The position numbers were made by a program, and so were the translations under genes. A stretch of DNA of 64,000 nt, from assembly GCA_037176885.1 (NCBI GenBank), contig JAWWNJ010000001.1, positions 1,178,001 to 1,242,000 on the forward strand. The letters are read 5' to 3'. The notes beneath the pieces are model-generated. The model was not told where the DNA came from. It searched no databases and worked only from the letters and a program-made list of their open reading frames with translations. Shown one piece after another: positions 23,346 to 35,941 of the stretch (positions are counted from its first letter, which is position 1; every line of letters begins with the position of its first letter). The stretch is from Favolaschia claudopus (Eukaryota > Basidiomycota > Agaricomycetes > Agaricales > Mycenaceae).

Positions 23346-24420
23346 CTATATCCACACCTTGTTTCCCATGTGCGACACAAACGCGCCGCTCTCCTCCACA
23401 GTCCATCTGTTGAACACCTCCAGCTGCATCTTAACCGACACTTCGGGTGTGATGGGCCCCTTGAAATCCGGCGCAATCTTAGGAACCCCCGCCGCCAACA
23501 TCTTCATCTCCGCAGCGATACCCGGGTTGGCTGTAACACGATGCGTATAAGAATGAGCCCAAAACGGAAAGAAACACAACTCACTGGCATCTGCACCGGT
23601 GTTCACAATGCCGGGGCTCATCGCGAGGAATACAAACCCTTCATCCTTGTACTGCGCTGCGTACTTCGCCACGACCATATTGAGCGCCGCCTTGGCGATG
23701 GAGTAACTCGGTTCCGCGAGCATTCCTGAGGCGAGTGTCAAGTCGAGATCGCCGAGGCCGCTGCTGAGAGCCATGACTCGCTTGGCGGAACCCTTCTTGA
23801 GGAGCGGGAGGAACGCGTTGATGGTGTGTGCGGTGCTGATAGCGTTGAACTTGTACTACGTCAAGTAGGTTCAATTGTTAGAAAGTTCAAAGCCTGGGGT
23901 CTGAAGACATAAACGCACGTTGTCGATCAAATCCTTCTCAAGGTCTTCCGGAGTGGCACTAGAAGATTGTTGGCCTAGAGAAGGATCCCGACAAAAAAAC
24001 TTACAATCCATCCATGGTCACACCGGGATGGTTGGAGCCCCCGGCATTGGCGATCAGGTAGTCTAATTTCCCACCCGTCACTTTCCCAACCTCCTCTGCG
24101 GCGGACTGCACGAATTTTACTGATCAATCTTGGATATCCGGAATCTCCCCGACAACTTAAGTAAACGCACCAACAAAGCTCTCCCGTCGGTGCAGTCGGC
24201 CTGAACAATGTGGATATTCTTCCTCTCCAGCGCCTCGACGTTGGGGGCTTTATTCTTGTTGCGAACGATGGCGAAGACGGTGTTCGAGCTATTCGCGCTG
24301 AGCTGATTGACAAACTCGAGCTAACAATAGAAGCGACGAGTTAAATCAAGATTCGAGAATAGATGGATCGAAGCTAACCCCGATCCCTTTGGCGGCCCCG
24401 GTTACGACGTAAGAAGACAT
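23346..24420 (-). CDS. Short-chain dehydrogenase/reductase SDR5, divergent, apparently intact
   Basis: Classical SDR, more distant from SDR1-4 but with the same exon plan. Start MSSYVVTGAAKGIG (TGxxxGxG), then LEFVNQLSANSSNTVFAIVR, VQADCTDGRAL, KLDYLIANAGGSN (NNAG-type motif reads ANAG), TPEDLEKDLIDN, and FNAISTAHTINAFLPLLKKG. The catalytic part has VMALSSGLGDLD (Ser) and YSIAKAALNMVVAK (Y-x-x-x-K). The end is VEESGAFVSHMGNKVWI-stop. All exons join in frame. A TATA-like box (TATAAG on the coding strand, about 24507-24502) lies about 85 bp upstream of the ATG, and repeat module C lies further upstream. Confidence 0.87.
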
Positions 24421-24992
24421 GCTTGTGAGGGTTGTTTGAAGTCACAGTGTAAGGCGAGACGAGATCAGTGGTGTTGTTCCTCCACGTTTATTCAAGCTCT
24501 ACTTATACTCTCATTATAACATTATCATATGTTTTTTTGATCATCGATCACCGCCGAGCGCTTTGTCATCGCGCTCGAGCGCAGAGAACAATTCCTATTT
24601 TTAGATTTCTTTCCTTGCCAAGAACCCATATATGGAAAACCGAGTGTATATGGGCGCGGCACCTCCGCAGTGCTTTATAAGACCGAGCGTCGGGAAATGA
24701 GTGAGACTCCTGGGCTCCGCAAATTTTAAATCCCCATAGATTCAGCTATGGTTCACGATCCGGCGACGTGCGATGTCAACAGAGGAGTTAACGAATCTGG
24801 AAACGCATTTCACAGTGGACGAGACCGAGTCGGCGGATACGACACGAAAAGCATCCATGTTTAAATTAATAATATCTTCTTTGGTTAATTGGTTGTTGTA
24901 TGTATGTATGTTGCTACACGAATTGCGAACGACGACTCCTGCACCTAAGCTATGATAGAAAAAGATGATTGTTGATACAAGGAACGCATCCT
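24421..24992. promoter_or_regulatory. SDR5 upstream region with repeat module C, then 3' flank of the RING gene
   Basis: Module C occupies about 24570-24695 in minus orientation, reading toward SDR5: CCCGACGCTCGGTCTTAT, CCATATATGGGTTCTTGG, AAATCTAAAAATAGGAAT and TTCTCTGCGCTCGAGCGCGA. It matches modules A and B block for block. The stretch 24773-24955 can encode 60 residues (acidic start, then a hydrophobic segment LIISSLVNWLLYVCMLL), but no supporting homology or splice evidence is visible. Confidence 0.55.
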
Positions 24993-27097
24993 TCACCGTC
25001 TCTTGCGTCCTCCGCCTCCACTCCCCAGCACCACCAGCTTATTGCGTCTCTTCCCACCACCGCCACCCCCACCACCACTGCTCCTCGCCTCAAGCTCATG
25101 CCACGCAGCATCCAGATCCCATTCATCCGCCTCCTCCACTTCCACACGTCGCGCAGCCGACGGCCCACCGCTGCCTCGTCCCGGGGTTGGCGCCGCATGT
25201 GCCGCAGCCGCAAAACTCCTTGCACCCCACGCGCCTGAAGGCACCTCCGCAGGAGCACTCTGCGCTGGGAGAATCACCTCATCCAACACCGGACTCTCCC
25301 CTGCGAACCGCCACGTCGTCGCAGCAGTAACACTGTTAAACACGTCCCGATCCCGCTCGCGTTCCCTCTCCTCCGCCCTTACTCTGGCCCGCTCGTCCTT
25401 CCTCCCCTTCTCCTTCCTCCGCGCCGCACGCATCTTCAGAGCCCCCTCAAAGTTCTTCAACCCGCCCTCAAACCCGCCCACAACTTCCGACAGGTCCGCT
25501 TCGACGAACACGACATCCGCGCCCTCCGGCATATGAGCGAGGTACTTGCATCGCTTGCGAAGGTCGTCATTGACGGTGCCTTCGCTAAAGGCGTCGACCC
25601 GTATCGTTATCGCGTCCGGGAACGCGGGGTACGATCGGAGATGCGCCAAGAGGATCTTGATGTCAAGCGGATGCAGGAAGATGGGCAGACCCGAGGCGGC
25701 TTGGTAGTAGTAGTACGTCGACGTAGATGGCGGAGGGGGGTTGACGTTCCGGCGTTGGCGGGGATTGTTGCGGTTGTTTGGCAGCTCTGCTGCGCCCGAG
25801 CGCAGGGCGAGCAGTTCCTGTGGGGCGTCTAACTGGGGTGTTGCCTGGGAGTGCATTGCCGCTTCCTGCTTGCGGCGATTCTCGTGGTACGCGACACGCT
25901 CCTCGATCTCGCGCTGGTCGCGAATAGCCTTATCGATCGCCTCCTTCAGGATTGGCGTGTCGAGCGCTGTCGCCTTGTCGATCTGGTGTCGCACCTTGGC
26001 ATCAGCGGCATCGACGAACAAAACGGAGAGATCGTCCGTCATCCCAGCGAAGATGCGTCGCTCCGAGGCGAGTTCGTTGAGATCTTGCGTCAGGTCCGAG
26101 ACAAGGTACGACGGCGTGGCAAGCATAAACTTCGCGTAGTTGAAAACATCAGGAAGGAAATGGAACGGTGCCTGATGTGGGGGCAGAAGATCTGAAGGCC
26201 AGGTGTGAGATCGGGGGAGAGCTAAAGTGGTGATTTGAGGCCGCTGCATCAGCCGCATGCGCATTGTCGAACCAGCGCGGGGAGCTGTTTCAAATAACCG
26301 GTCCAAAGCAGAACCAGCCGAGGACGAGCCAGCGACGGGTGGGCCGTTAAAGTCTTCTTCCACGGCAAGTAACGGGCCGTCGAACCACTTAACGCTCTTC
26401 AGCTGCTTCTCGTTGACGGAGTCGAAGCAGATGGGGCAGCGGGCCCACTTGTTCTCGGAGGTGTTCAAATAATGCAATATGCACGGGAAGCAGAACACCT
26501 GCAGAGAGTTGATTCAATGCGGGGCTCTCCAAAGAGTCAAAATTAGACTGACATGGCCGCACTTGGTCATGCGTGGGGCCGTCGGTGGGGAGAGGCAGAT
26601 TGGACAAGTTGTGTGGCCCTCTTCCTGAGATGCGCGCTCCCCGCCAGCAGCAGCAGACGCCAGCGCCGAAGAACGGGGAATGATAACCTGGAGAATGTCC
26701 TGCCATTGGAAGAATCTGGAGCGGAACCGATAAGTTCATTTAGACCGTTCATTCAACAGCACATGAGACTTGCATATCGGGGTCCGCAAAGTGAACCGTG
26801 TAGTCGCCGTTAGGATTCATAACGAAGCGGTACTGGGCATTAACGAATCCTAGAACACCCGACGCTTGATAACGATGTATACACTTAGATTGAGCATCCC
26901 CACTCACGTTCCTTGTTCCAGACACCCTGGTTCGTGCCCGTCTTCCTGCTCCTCCTCGGGAGACTTGCAAGAGGCTGGGTTTGTCTCGGGGGAAGGGTAA
27001 AGTTGAGCAGATGGTTCAAGGACTGATTCGACGCCGTCTTGGAGGCGCGCCGCGGCGTCAACGAAGCCGCTGAAGGCGTCGTCGTCGCATTGGACAT
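24993..27097 (-). CDS. RING-finger E3 ubiquitin ligase, RNF10/Mag2-like
   Basis: RNF10/Mag2-type E3, linked in yeast and mammals to ubiquitination of stalled 40S ribosomes. MSNATTTPSAASLTPRRA starts at 27097. The RNF10 core then reads SLNHLLNFTLPPRQ, FVNAQYRFVMNPNGDYTVHF, DPDIFFQWQDILQVIIPR, and the C3HC4 RING CPICLSPPTAPRMTKCGHV, FCFPCILHYL, CPICFDSVNEKQLKSV. The long last exon holds DLNELASERRIFAG, HPLDIKILLAHLRSYPAFPD, PEGADVVFVEADLSE, an Arg/Glu-rich coiled-coil-like stretch and a Gly-rich basic end. The intron at 26716-26773 is GC-AG (donor AT|GCAAGT). Convergent with SDR5's upstream region; roughly 245 bp from the MCD4 stop. Confidence 0.88.
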
Positions 27098-27342
27098 CGT
27101 AAGAAGAAGAAGAGAGTTATCGGTATAGAGTTGTGAGTCGAGGACCTTTCCCGACCAGTGGGAAGCGGTCCAAGGAGGTGACTCTTCGGCTTTTTCCGGA
27201 GGAGCCGATGGGAGCCGATGCCAGCAAACGTTGGTCACGATGACGAGGGGGAAACCGAGAAAATTCTGAAAATGCAAGGCTAGTGAGCTGTGAGGTCGAT
27301 TTAAATTATTATGCATTGGATCCTTTTCTATGATACAGCTGC

Positions 27343-30300
27343 TCAGTCTATAGCCTTTTGGTTTGCACTCAATACATCCGCCATGAGATGTTCCCCGCCC
27401 ACACAAATCCCAGCCGACCATAACGACAGCAAAGAAGAGACGCAGAAGAAACTGATCGTCTGCCCAATTTCGAGCCACGAACCTGCAAAAAAGTCAGATA
27501 GGCCTCCGTCAACAGCAGCAGGATCGAATGACGGACCAGTATCCGTTACATTGTAAAAGAACGACAAGGTCATTCCATCGGTCAGCGTGAGGGCGACTAA
27601 GAAGACGGAGAAAGGAGGTAGATCCAGAGCATCGTTGAGAGTAGCGATTGCTACGGCTAACATAATGTAAGGCACGATGATCTTGAATACCTGTCGAGTA
27701 CTCAGTCGGGAATCCAAATCCAGGTGAGGATGGAAAGCATACTAAGAGTACGGCCATAGCGAAGGGGTTGAATATTGGTATCAGTCGATAAACTGGGGAA
27801 AGATAGAAAGACCTATGGCGAAAACAGTAGGTCAAACTACGCTCTAGCTCATGTCCTCTTGCACTCACGATATTGACGCAACACTGTTACAATCCTGTCA
27901 ATTTCTCGCCGCCTCTCAAAACAGAATACTCACTTTCCCGTCCCAAAGAAACCAACCTGGACGAAAAACAGAAAGAACAAAGCTATCCGGATGTCGTCTG
28001 GCTGGAATCGATATTGTAGAATGCTCTTGGATTTCTTGACCCGTTCAAGGTCGCTGCGCAAAGATTTCTCCGCTTCAATCCACGACGTGACTGTAGTGAA
28101 GTACGCCACATAAAAGAGGCCCTCATCGCTGAGGGACAAGATGACGAAGGTCGGCCCAAGACCCAGGAAGTACATGAGCATCTTGGATCGTGGCGTGCCA
28201 TGTCTGAGGTTCGATGCGAAAGGAAGGATCGAAGCGATACCTAGAATTGTTGGTGAATAAGGTAGACATAAGATACATACATAGGTCGCTTACTAAAGAT
28301 TATCCACCCCACCACCTGATTTAGCAGAGGTAGCCCAAGTTTGGCCTTGAGATGATAGGCAGAACTGGCCGTGACAAGCATGGCGAGCACAACGAGAATG
28401 CCCTGGCTTGTAGTTAAGAGACAGACATCATCCGATAAACAAGTGGAATGCTACCTCGATCACGAAGAGGCGGCGCAGACTTCTCCCCAAAGTAGGGATG
28501 GTTCTGGAATACAGGAACCCAGCAACAAGCATGCACACCCCGCCAGCGATACTGCACGACCGAGCCAATTAGCACAGCAACCGTCTCAATGCAACCCGAC
28601 GCACATCGTGATAACGCTTTCATTCTTATCGACTGATAGAAGAGGGAATATTCCAGTCACCAAACATGACACAGTCCATAGGTATGGTCTGGACATCCGG
28701 CTTCGACTCTCTTTCGTCCATGAACTCAAAGGCCACACGACTCCGATGAGTAAGAAGCCCACACTCCAGATAGATCGATGCATGTAAGCAGCCTTCGATA
28801 ACAGGGTGAATAACCAAACCAACGATCCTCTCAGTCACTCACAGCCATACATTGAAGAGCTCCAAAAACCAATCCCCCGTAAAACGCAATTTGCCCATAG
28901 GGAACCCGTTGCCCCTGAGATCGAAGCAGGGGTAACACCTGAACCCCGACCTGATGCCAGAAATAACACGGAAAGGCGATGTACAAGTAATACGTCCAAG
29001 GCGATCGCTGTATCGCGAACAAAGACCAAAATGCAGCCAAAGCTACGCCCGCGATGCCGGTAATTACGCCGGTGGATCGAGGGAGCTGCTTGTCGAGAGG
29101 CCGGAATATGAACAGGGACGCGTATGCAGCCCAGCCTGTATACGCGGCGGTGGCCATTCCTCTTATCAGCATCCGTTCATAGGTGTGAAGATAGCGCAGG
29201 CCTTCGAGCCCTTCGTTGATGAGACTCGCTGAGAGGTCGCGTGCTGTGCCCCACTGCTCGTCGGAAATCGCACGCTCTATCTCGTTCAGTTTTGCGAGCC
29301 GGTTGGAGGAGCCTGGTCCTTCGAGCAGGGCGAACGGTTTGTACCACACAGTGTGCGACATCTTCATCTCTGTTCAGAAAGGATGGATGAATATCGCGCA
29401 GATATAGCCAAGACTTCATACCATGCTTGACTCTATATTGTTCTATTATCATCTATGCGCAGCAATCGTTCAATTAAAAGTTGCTAGCGAACATGTGGAA
29501 AAGGTCCAACCTTCGCATTAACGTACGCCATTTTGGCGAGCGTTTCATCTCCTTCTCGCGGCAACAAATATCCCGGTCGTGTCGAATCCACGTCAGGGAG
29601 GACACCGACCGAGTTTACAGGCCACTTCAAACCCACCAGAGCAGCCATTAATGGGGCTATGTCAGCCTGGTCGACGTCTCTACGCAGGAGATGCCCCAGC
29701 TCCCATGGCTCTGAATACGAATCATGAGAGGAGGGCGCGGAATCGGGCAGGGGGCCACGAATTCCTCGTCCCCAGGCGACAAGCGGGGTTCGAGTGTTAT
29801 CAGGGTCTGATTATCAGGAGAGTCATGTCATCATGGGAAGACGCGAGGGGGGAAAACGCATACGACCATCCCCGTGGTTTCCGATAACAGACATTCCATG
29901 GTCTGCGGTAAATATATAGCTGGTGTCTTCGTCCTGGAAGAATTCGCGCAGGAGAATTTCAGTCCGACGAACGATGTCGTCGACCACCTGGATATTATTC
30001 ATGTATTCCTGCAGAATAAATTAGCCCCCTGTTTCGGTAGCTTTCGATGTTGCAGTACTGTGGAGAAAGGTCTATATGAGTGGCCTGTGGTGTCTAGACC
30101 TAACAAATGTAGAAAGAAAACAGTGCCAGGGGCACGGAGTTGTGAATCCAGAGTTGCATTTGTTGTCGCGTTGTGGAGAAGATTTGCAAGTTGGTCGTAG
30201 GTCCAGATGTCGAGAGCAGTGGCGTCTGCAACTGCATCTTCAGCAAAGGAAATAAAATAAAGATAACAACGTTGGACCTTTGGTGAAATCCTCCTCGTCC

Positions 30301-31076
30301 TCGTTATAACACCAAGTCATGACTTTTCCTGGCATCGCACCACGCGAGAACATAGGCAAGATATCCGGAGACCCAAAAGAGAAGGTCGTGGAAGATCGGT
30401 TGAACACCGAGTCGAAATCAACCTGTGGGTAGTGCATGAGTTTCAAGCTGTCTTTTGTAGTGTTCTGAACACACAGGATTCGTTTTCCAGCCCTGGAGCT
30501 AGTCATAAGATTCAGAAGGACCACCAGAGAGTACTCTTGCCTTCGTGACGGCAGAAACGTCCTCGTACATGCCACCTGACACTGCGTTCAAGAGGCAGAC
30601 ACGAAGAGCTAGAGATATAGACAGACCAATGATCGCGACATGCCCTGGTCTACTTTCCGTCGGTACACGAGTATGGGACACCCCGAACGCTCCCCTGTTC
30701 TCAATAATTGACCTCAGATACGGCGCGACGACTTCCGGGCCATCCGGAACGCCAGATTGGAAACCGTTCTTCTGGAATAACAAGTCCGCACGGAGTCCGT
30801 CACCTTCGAGAATGTGAGACAAAGCACAACACTGAGAGGCGCGTATATGCGCGCACCGACTATGAGAACAAGCCTTTTAGATTCGCCTTCGTCAAGCCCA
30901 TGACTCTCCATCCCGCGTACGACAGGGCTAGTGAAGTAGCAGTCGAATACTGGTTATGGATCGGACATTTCTTAACAGGTGGCCGAGTACGAAGCTGACT
31001 GACCGGACCATATATACACCAAATGAAATATGAGCCCGGTGAGTAGGAGGGTCGCCACGTTGTAATTAGAGCCCAT
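27343..31076 (-). CDS. MCD4: GPI ethanolamine phosphate transferase 1 (MCD4/PIG-N)
   Basis: ER membrane enzyme adding ethanolamine phosphate to the first mannose of the GPI anchor precursor. Start at 31076: [20 protein letters not shown], a signal-anchor, then [14 protein letters not shown]. The lumenal type I phosphodiesterase domain shows [13 protein letters not shown] (metal site, joined across an intron), [69 protein letters not shown], and [15 protein letters not shown]. Next come the PIG-N C-terminal region ([18 protein letters not shown]) and many TM segments, e.g. [17 protein letters not shown] and [20 protein letters not shown], ending [18 protein letters not shown]. There are many short introns; I found no frame break in the segments checked. 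Confidence 0.9.
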
Positions 31077-31631
31077 TACTGCGATGATTTGAGAAACCTA
31101 GCAGCAGCCTACGCAAACCACCAAAGATTTTTAGACAGTGAATGGTTATTGAGCCCAGGTTGACAAAGGGATGTATCCTCGCCAAAAAGCGTAGTCACGA
31201 GAACGATATCTGGCACTAGTAGACCCAACGACTTGACGTGGCTCTCAGCCCTTTGAGTGTTGCAGTACTTTCGGAGTTTTCCAAGAGTTTTCCGCCTTAG
31301 TTTTGCTTCAATAGTTTCAGTCGTCTACTAGATAGGTGTTTCGCAGACGCAGGGGAGGTGAACTGAGCGGGAAGACGACAAGCCCGTGGAACTAGATGGA
31401 GAAAGGCGAAGCAGCAAACATATAACGGCACACATTCAACTCTGATTCAACCTTCATCGCGTTCTAATACTCAGATCTACGCGACCAACAACGTCGACGA
31501 AAGGGTCCAGCATATCACATAACCTGTCGTTCCAGTCGAGCGCGTCTTCGCCTGTATCATTGGCTCAATATCATCGCTTCGGAATCGAGAATCTTTGAAC
31601 GACTCGGAAACGGCGCGTTTAAACTTTACTC
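31077..31631. other. Divergent intergenic region between MCD4 and the WBP11-like gene
   Basis: No coding signal. Serves as the shared upstream region of the two divergent genes; no clear TATA box on either side. Confidence 0.5.
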
Positions 31632-33359
31632 ATGGCCAAGGGCAAAAACCTGAATCCAGCGGACGCCTACCGTGAGTTTGTTGAAGGTTTTGAGAGGTGT
31701 TGTCCTCATTATCGCTCACATAGGCAAGGCGCTTCGTAAGAAGGAACTCAAGAAGGCGAGTGGGGTGACCAGGATTGAGTTCTTTCATCTGACGATAAGA
31801 CTGTGCAGTAGAACAAGACCGAACGAGGCAAAGCGCGCGACTTTGCTCTCGTTAAAAAGGATACCACAGGTGAGCCTGTCTGGCAGCCGGTTAGCTGACT
31901 AGCCACTCACAACGAGCAGACCTAGAAGCGGAAGTAGAAAAACTCGAGTTTGCGATTGAGGCCAAAGACAAGGCTCGTTACGCGGAGGCCAAAGCGGAAC
32001 TGGACAATATATACAAGAAGAAGGAGGAATATTTGAAGGAACATCCTGAACAGCGCAGACTCGTCTACAGAAAGAAGGATGGCACTAAACCTGACGAAGA
32101 GATTATATTGCCCAGTCGAAATTTCTTTGATAAGAACGGTCTTCCTCGACATCCGGAGCGCAGTATATATTATGATCCAGTTATGAATCCTTTTGGTGTA
32201 GCCCCGCCCGGAATGCCATATCAAGAGCGACGTACGCGTCTTTTATCAAGTGTGTTACATCTGACTAACCTGCATTCCAGCGCGGTTGCCTGGCGAAGTG
32301 TATAGTGACGACTCTGAAGACGATGGTGAATTTTGAGCACTCGTATCACCCATGATATCTAATTGTCCGTAAGACGATGATGTGGCCATGCCTGAAGGGC
32401 CGCCTCCAGAAGCAGAGGAAGACGGTGATAGCGACGATGATATTCCTATGCCAGACGGTCCACCACCGGGCCAATCCAGTTAGTATTGCATCTCTTGCTC
32501 GGCAATCGTTCTCATTTCTGTCCTAGCATCCAGTTTACCTCCACTTCCGCTGTCCCTTCCATCGCATCCCCCACCTCCTCCCATGCCCGCTGGCGTATCA
32601 CTGCCACCTCGGCCGCCATTCCCGCCTCCACCGCCCGGCTTTCCTCCAAACAACCTCCCTCCTCGACCGCCCGGTTTTCCTGGTGCAAGCTTCCCTCCGG
32701 GATTCCCTCCTCCTCCTCCTCCTGGCGCGTTCCCACTACCACCACCGAATTTCCCTGGCTTTCCGCCGCAAGGGCTCCCGCCACCACCTTCAGGCTTTTA
32801 CCCACCTGTCCGAAACCCATCCTCTCTGCAAGACCCTCTATCCAATATCCCTCACCAAACTTTCCAGGCACACCGAGCTGCTGCGCACTCCGCTCTCCCC
32901 TCCAAACCCGCGTCTGCGGTTCCTCCTGGATCTGCGTCGCTCCCACCAAAACCCGTTGCCGCAGTTGACAGCGCGAATTTGATGAAGGCCACCGTTTTCG
33001 CAGCTCCCGAGCTGCGAGACTTCAAGAAGGAAGCGACGGCATTCGTACCTTCGAACGTCCAACGGAAGAAAACGACGACAGGTGCTGCTAACGCGTCCTC
33101 CTCTCGAGTGAATGCCGCACCCTCGCTCGGGACACTACCAGATAAACCAGATAGCGCTGCACCGGCGGATTCATTACCCGTCCGACCGGATTTGCTTGGG
33201 TCTCTCAAGGGGAAATTCGGGACTCCACCTGTGGCTACAAACGCGAGTGGTCCTGGGACCGGGAAGCTCAAGGCTAAGGAGTCGCAGGCAGCGAAGGGCG
33301 TGAAGGAGGACTATGATAAATTCGTAGAGTCTATGGCGGATATCTTAGGACCTAAATGA
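31632..33359 (+). CDS. WBP11-like splicing factor (WW-domain-binding, Pro-rich)
   Basis: Nuclear pre-mRNA splicing cofactor that binds WW domains through PPxPxR/PGR motifs. Exon 1 (31632-31671) MAKGKNLNPADAY, exon 2 (31724-31755) RKALRKKELKK, exon 3 from 31812 NKTERGKARDFALVKK. This is the family's N-terminal K-x-x-N-P-x-D..RKxxRKKELKKNK motif. Then a charged coiled-coil (EVEKLEFAIEAKDKARYAEA), SDDSEDDDDVAMPEGPPPEA and DDIPMPDGPPPGQ acidic-proline blocks, a long P/G/F-rich tract and a C-terminal PELRDFKKEATAFVPSNVQR, DYDKFVESMADILGPK. The intron at 31756-31811 must be GC-AG (AAG|GCGAGT..TAG|AAC), since only this keeps phase. Divergent from MCD4. Confidence 0.9.
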
Positions 33360-33554
33360 ATGTATATTGCCTATTCGAATCCACTGCTTCGCATTGCACA
33401 CGACTACTTGTGAGTCTCGAGAGCTTGGGATATTTATAATTTGAGGCACCGGTATTCACCGGGCATCAAATCTACTTGCGTCTTCCCCACAAACCACAAG
33501 TTTAGGATCAAGCAGGCAAGAATAGGACTCAGATGCGACTTGCTCCCCACCACC

Positions 33555-34913
33555 ATGTCGACGACTCAGAGCGTTTTGCTTCGACCGCGCCCTTATGCGC
33601 AACATGCCGGGTCTTTCTTTCTGGTCGCTTTGTTGCCGCCACCAAAGACCTCGCCGTCCTTGCCACCTGAACTTTGGGCTGCAATCTTTAATTTTGTGCC
33701 TGCCTTGCATCTGTGGTCGCTGTTGACCGTATGCAAGTTGTTCAAGGTTCGTTCTGGGACTCGAGTCGCTAGATTGAGACCAACATGTGCTCAAGGACAT
33801 AACTTTGCCGGTGCTATATGCCCGCGTCACGACTGCTGATATTGTGCGCGTTTGACCTTCTCCAAGCGCTCGGCCTAACTCCCAATATCAAAGAACTCTT
33901 TGGAAAAACTGGTTGCACGGCTAGACTTTGCTGAACAGCGTTGGGATTCCATTCGGCGAATCCCTTTCTCGACGCCGGGCAGATGGATCCAAATGCTTGA
34001 TTTGTCTCGAATTGAATACACCGGACGAGCACGAGCACTTCATCTGGATACCCTGCTTGTCAAACTATTCCCTTTGGTACCGTTCCTAGCGCATCTTTCT
34101 ATGAATCCTTCGTTCGTTCTTAGTAGACGAGCGTTGGATTCGCTTGGACAACGCCCTGGAGCCGTTAATATTCGCGCTCTTGAAGGCGTTAGTTACAATC
34201 CAATTGGAAATTCAATGGAGGAATCTTTGCTGCTGCAGCTGCAGTGTTTTCCCAACCTCGAGGAACTTGAGCTCATCGGCCATGGCCTCGATCTCACGGA
34301 ACTGGACACTATTCCAGAACTGTTGACCCCAGAGCCATTCATCCCTCTCATCTTGCCATCTCTGAGAACACTAACCATCATATCCGTCTGCTCCTCTCCT
34401 TTACTTCTTGCCTTCCTCCTCTCACCGCTTCCCTCCCTTCGGAAACTAACGATAACACCGTACGACGACATCCCCACCTCCCTCTCTTCTCGATTCATTG
34501 CGGCGCAGGGCGCCTCCTTACGCTCTCTCCTCCTCTTCACCCCCAAAACATGGCCAACACGACTCCACCCCTCCCCCGATACCCTCCTCTCCACCTCACC
34601 CTCACTCCGACATCTTTCCCTCGAGCGCCCCCTCCCGCCTCGACTTGTCCTCCCTCCTGGCGCCCCAACGCACCCGCTGCAAATATTGTCCGTCCCTCGA
34701 CCAGACCCGGAGTTCTGGCTTGTCCTCGAACGACTGCTTCCTCGTCTTCCCGCGTTACGTGCAGTCCGTGCGCGGGATGTTCGATGGCTCAGAAAGGGGA
34801 TGGGCTCCGGTGCGCAAGCGGCGGGTGTGCAGGGAGAGTTGAGGGAGTGGAGGAGACGGTTATTGAGGAGGGGGATTCGGGTTTTGGATGGGGATTGGAA
34901 TGAATGCGAGTGA
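33555..34913 (+). CDS. F-box protein with degenerate leucine-rich tail
   Basis: Substrate adaptor of SCF-type ubiquitin ligases by family. Start MSTTQSVLLRPRPYAQHAGS; F-box at about residues 35-65: SLPPELWAAIFNFVPALHLW, LLTVCKLFKDITLPVLYARV (after an intron ending at about 33830). A further intron (about 33841-33890) leads to the long last exon with irregular leucine-rich segments such as CFPNLEELELIGHGLDLTEL and LILPSLRTLTIISV, then SLRHLSLERPLPPRLVL. It ends DGDWNECE. The target is not predictable. Confidence 0.82.
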
Positions 34914-35941
34914 AAGATGATTTTTTAAATTTACGGAACAGTAGAATATGTATGTATCCCGGATCTGTAGCTGACTTGTTTGTATTGAAAATACCTCTCT
35001 TCTCATTTCCTCGTCGACCTTGCTTTGAGTTTACAAATCCGGAGATCAGCGCTCAGCCATCAAAATTCGCTGTTCACCACTTCCCCACCACGCTGCTGAT
35101 ACAGTCTCTCACCTTCGGTTCTTCTGACTCATCTTCCCTCTGAAAATTCTGGCTCAGCGCTCAAAACCTACAGTTAGCCAACGCCGACCCACCAAATAGA
35201 TCCTGAATTCGGGGGGCCGCCCAACATCAACTTGAAGAGTATTTAGTGACCCAGGTCGCACTCGAGAGAAACACAGCGGTCGCGAAGCCATTCGTAATGT
35301 ATTCTGTTTCAAGATTCTGGTCGATGAGCTCGGATCGGCAGGCATTCCCTCTGGCAAAATCACTCAAAATCATCTCAGCCAGACGACGTGAGGGAAACAA
35401 TTTTTTCTATAAATTCCTTGCATCGGTAGACAAGCAAAAGACTACATACTGGGGTTCCGTTCGCGACGGTTCGACGGCCGCATTCGCAACTCTATCTGCA
35501 AGACATTCGGGCGCAAGGGAATGCTGCCGGTCAAGTCGAGGCTCGAAATTCAGATTTACATCAAGTCGACAGCGACCTCATCCAAAAACTGTGGCTCTGC
35601 GTTCATCGCGTACCCCGATGATCAAGTCGGAACAAATTCTCCGCACCACACTCTGCTATGTGTTTTCACCCAACCTCTTCGAAGCCAGAGCCAAGACGCT
35701 CCCGAATTGTTTCCAGAATGCGCAGCAGGACAATGGAAGCCCGAGCCAATACCTCAGCGGAACAATGGGCGCCACTGAAAGCAAAAGCGGGAATGGCCGT
35801 CTTTTCACAAAGGTTGTCCGGATTTGGCAATGGTCATTCAAACCTGCAAAGCGTTCCCGGTATAAAAGCCGGGGCATTGAACCGTCCCACCCAAACGGCC
35901 TTCCAACCTCCCCCACACTCCCCACACGTCTCACTATCAGC
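34914..35941. other. Intergenic; promoter of the kinase-like gene
   Basis: No convincing gene in about 1 kb; the plus frame stays open over much of it but its composition is not protein-like upstream of 35942. A TATA box TATAAAAG lies at about 35861-35868, about 75-80 bp before the ATG, next to a C/T-rich CCCACACTCCCCACACG stretch. Confidence 0.5.
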
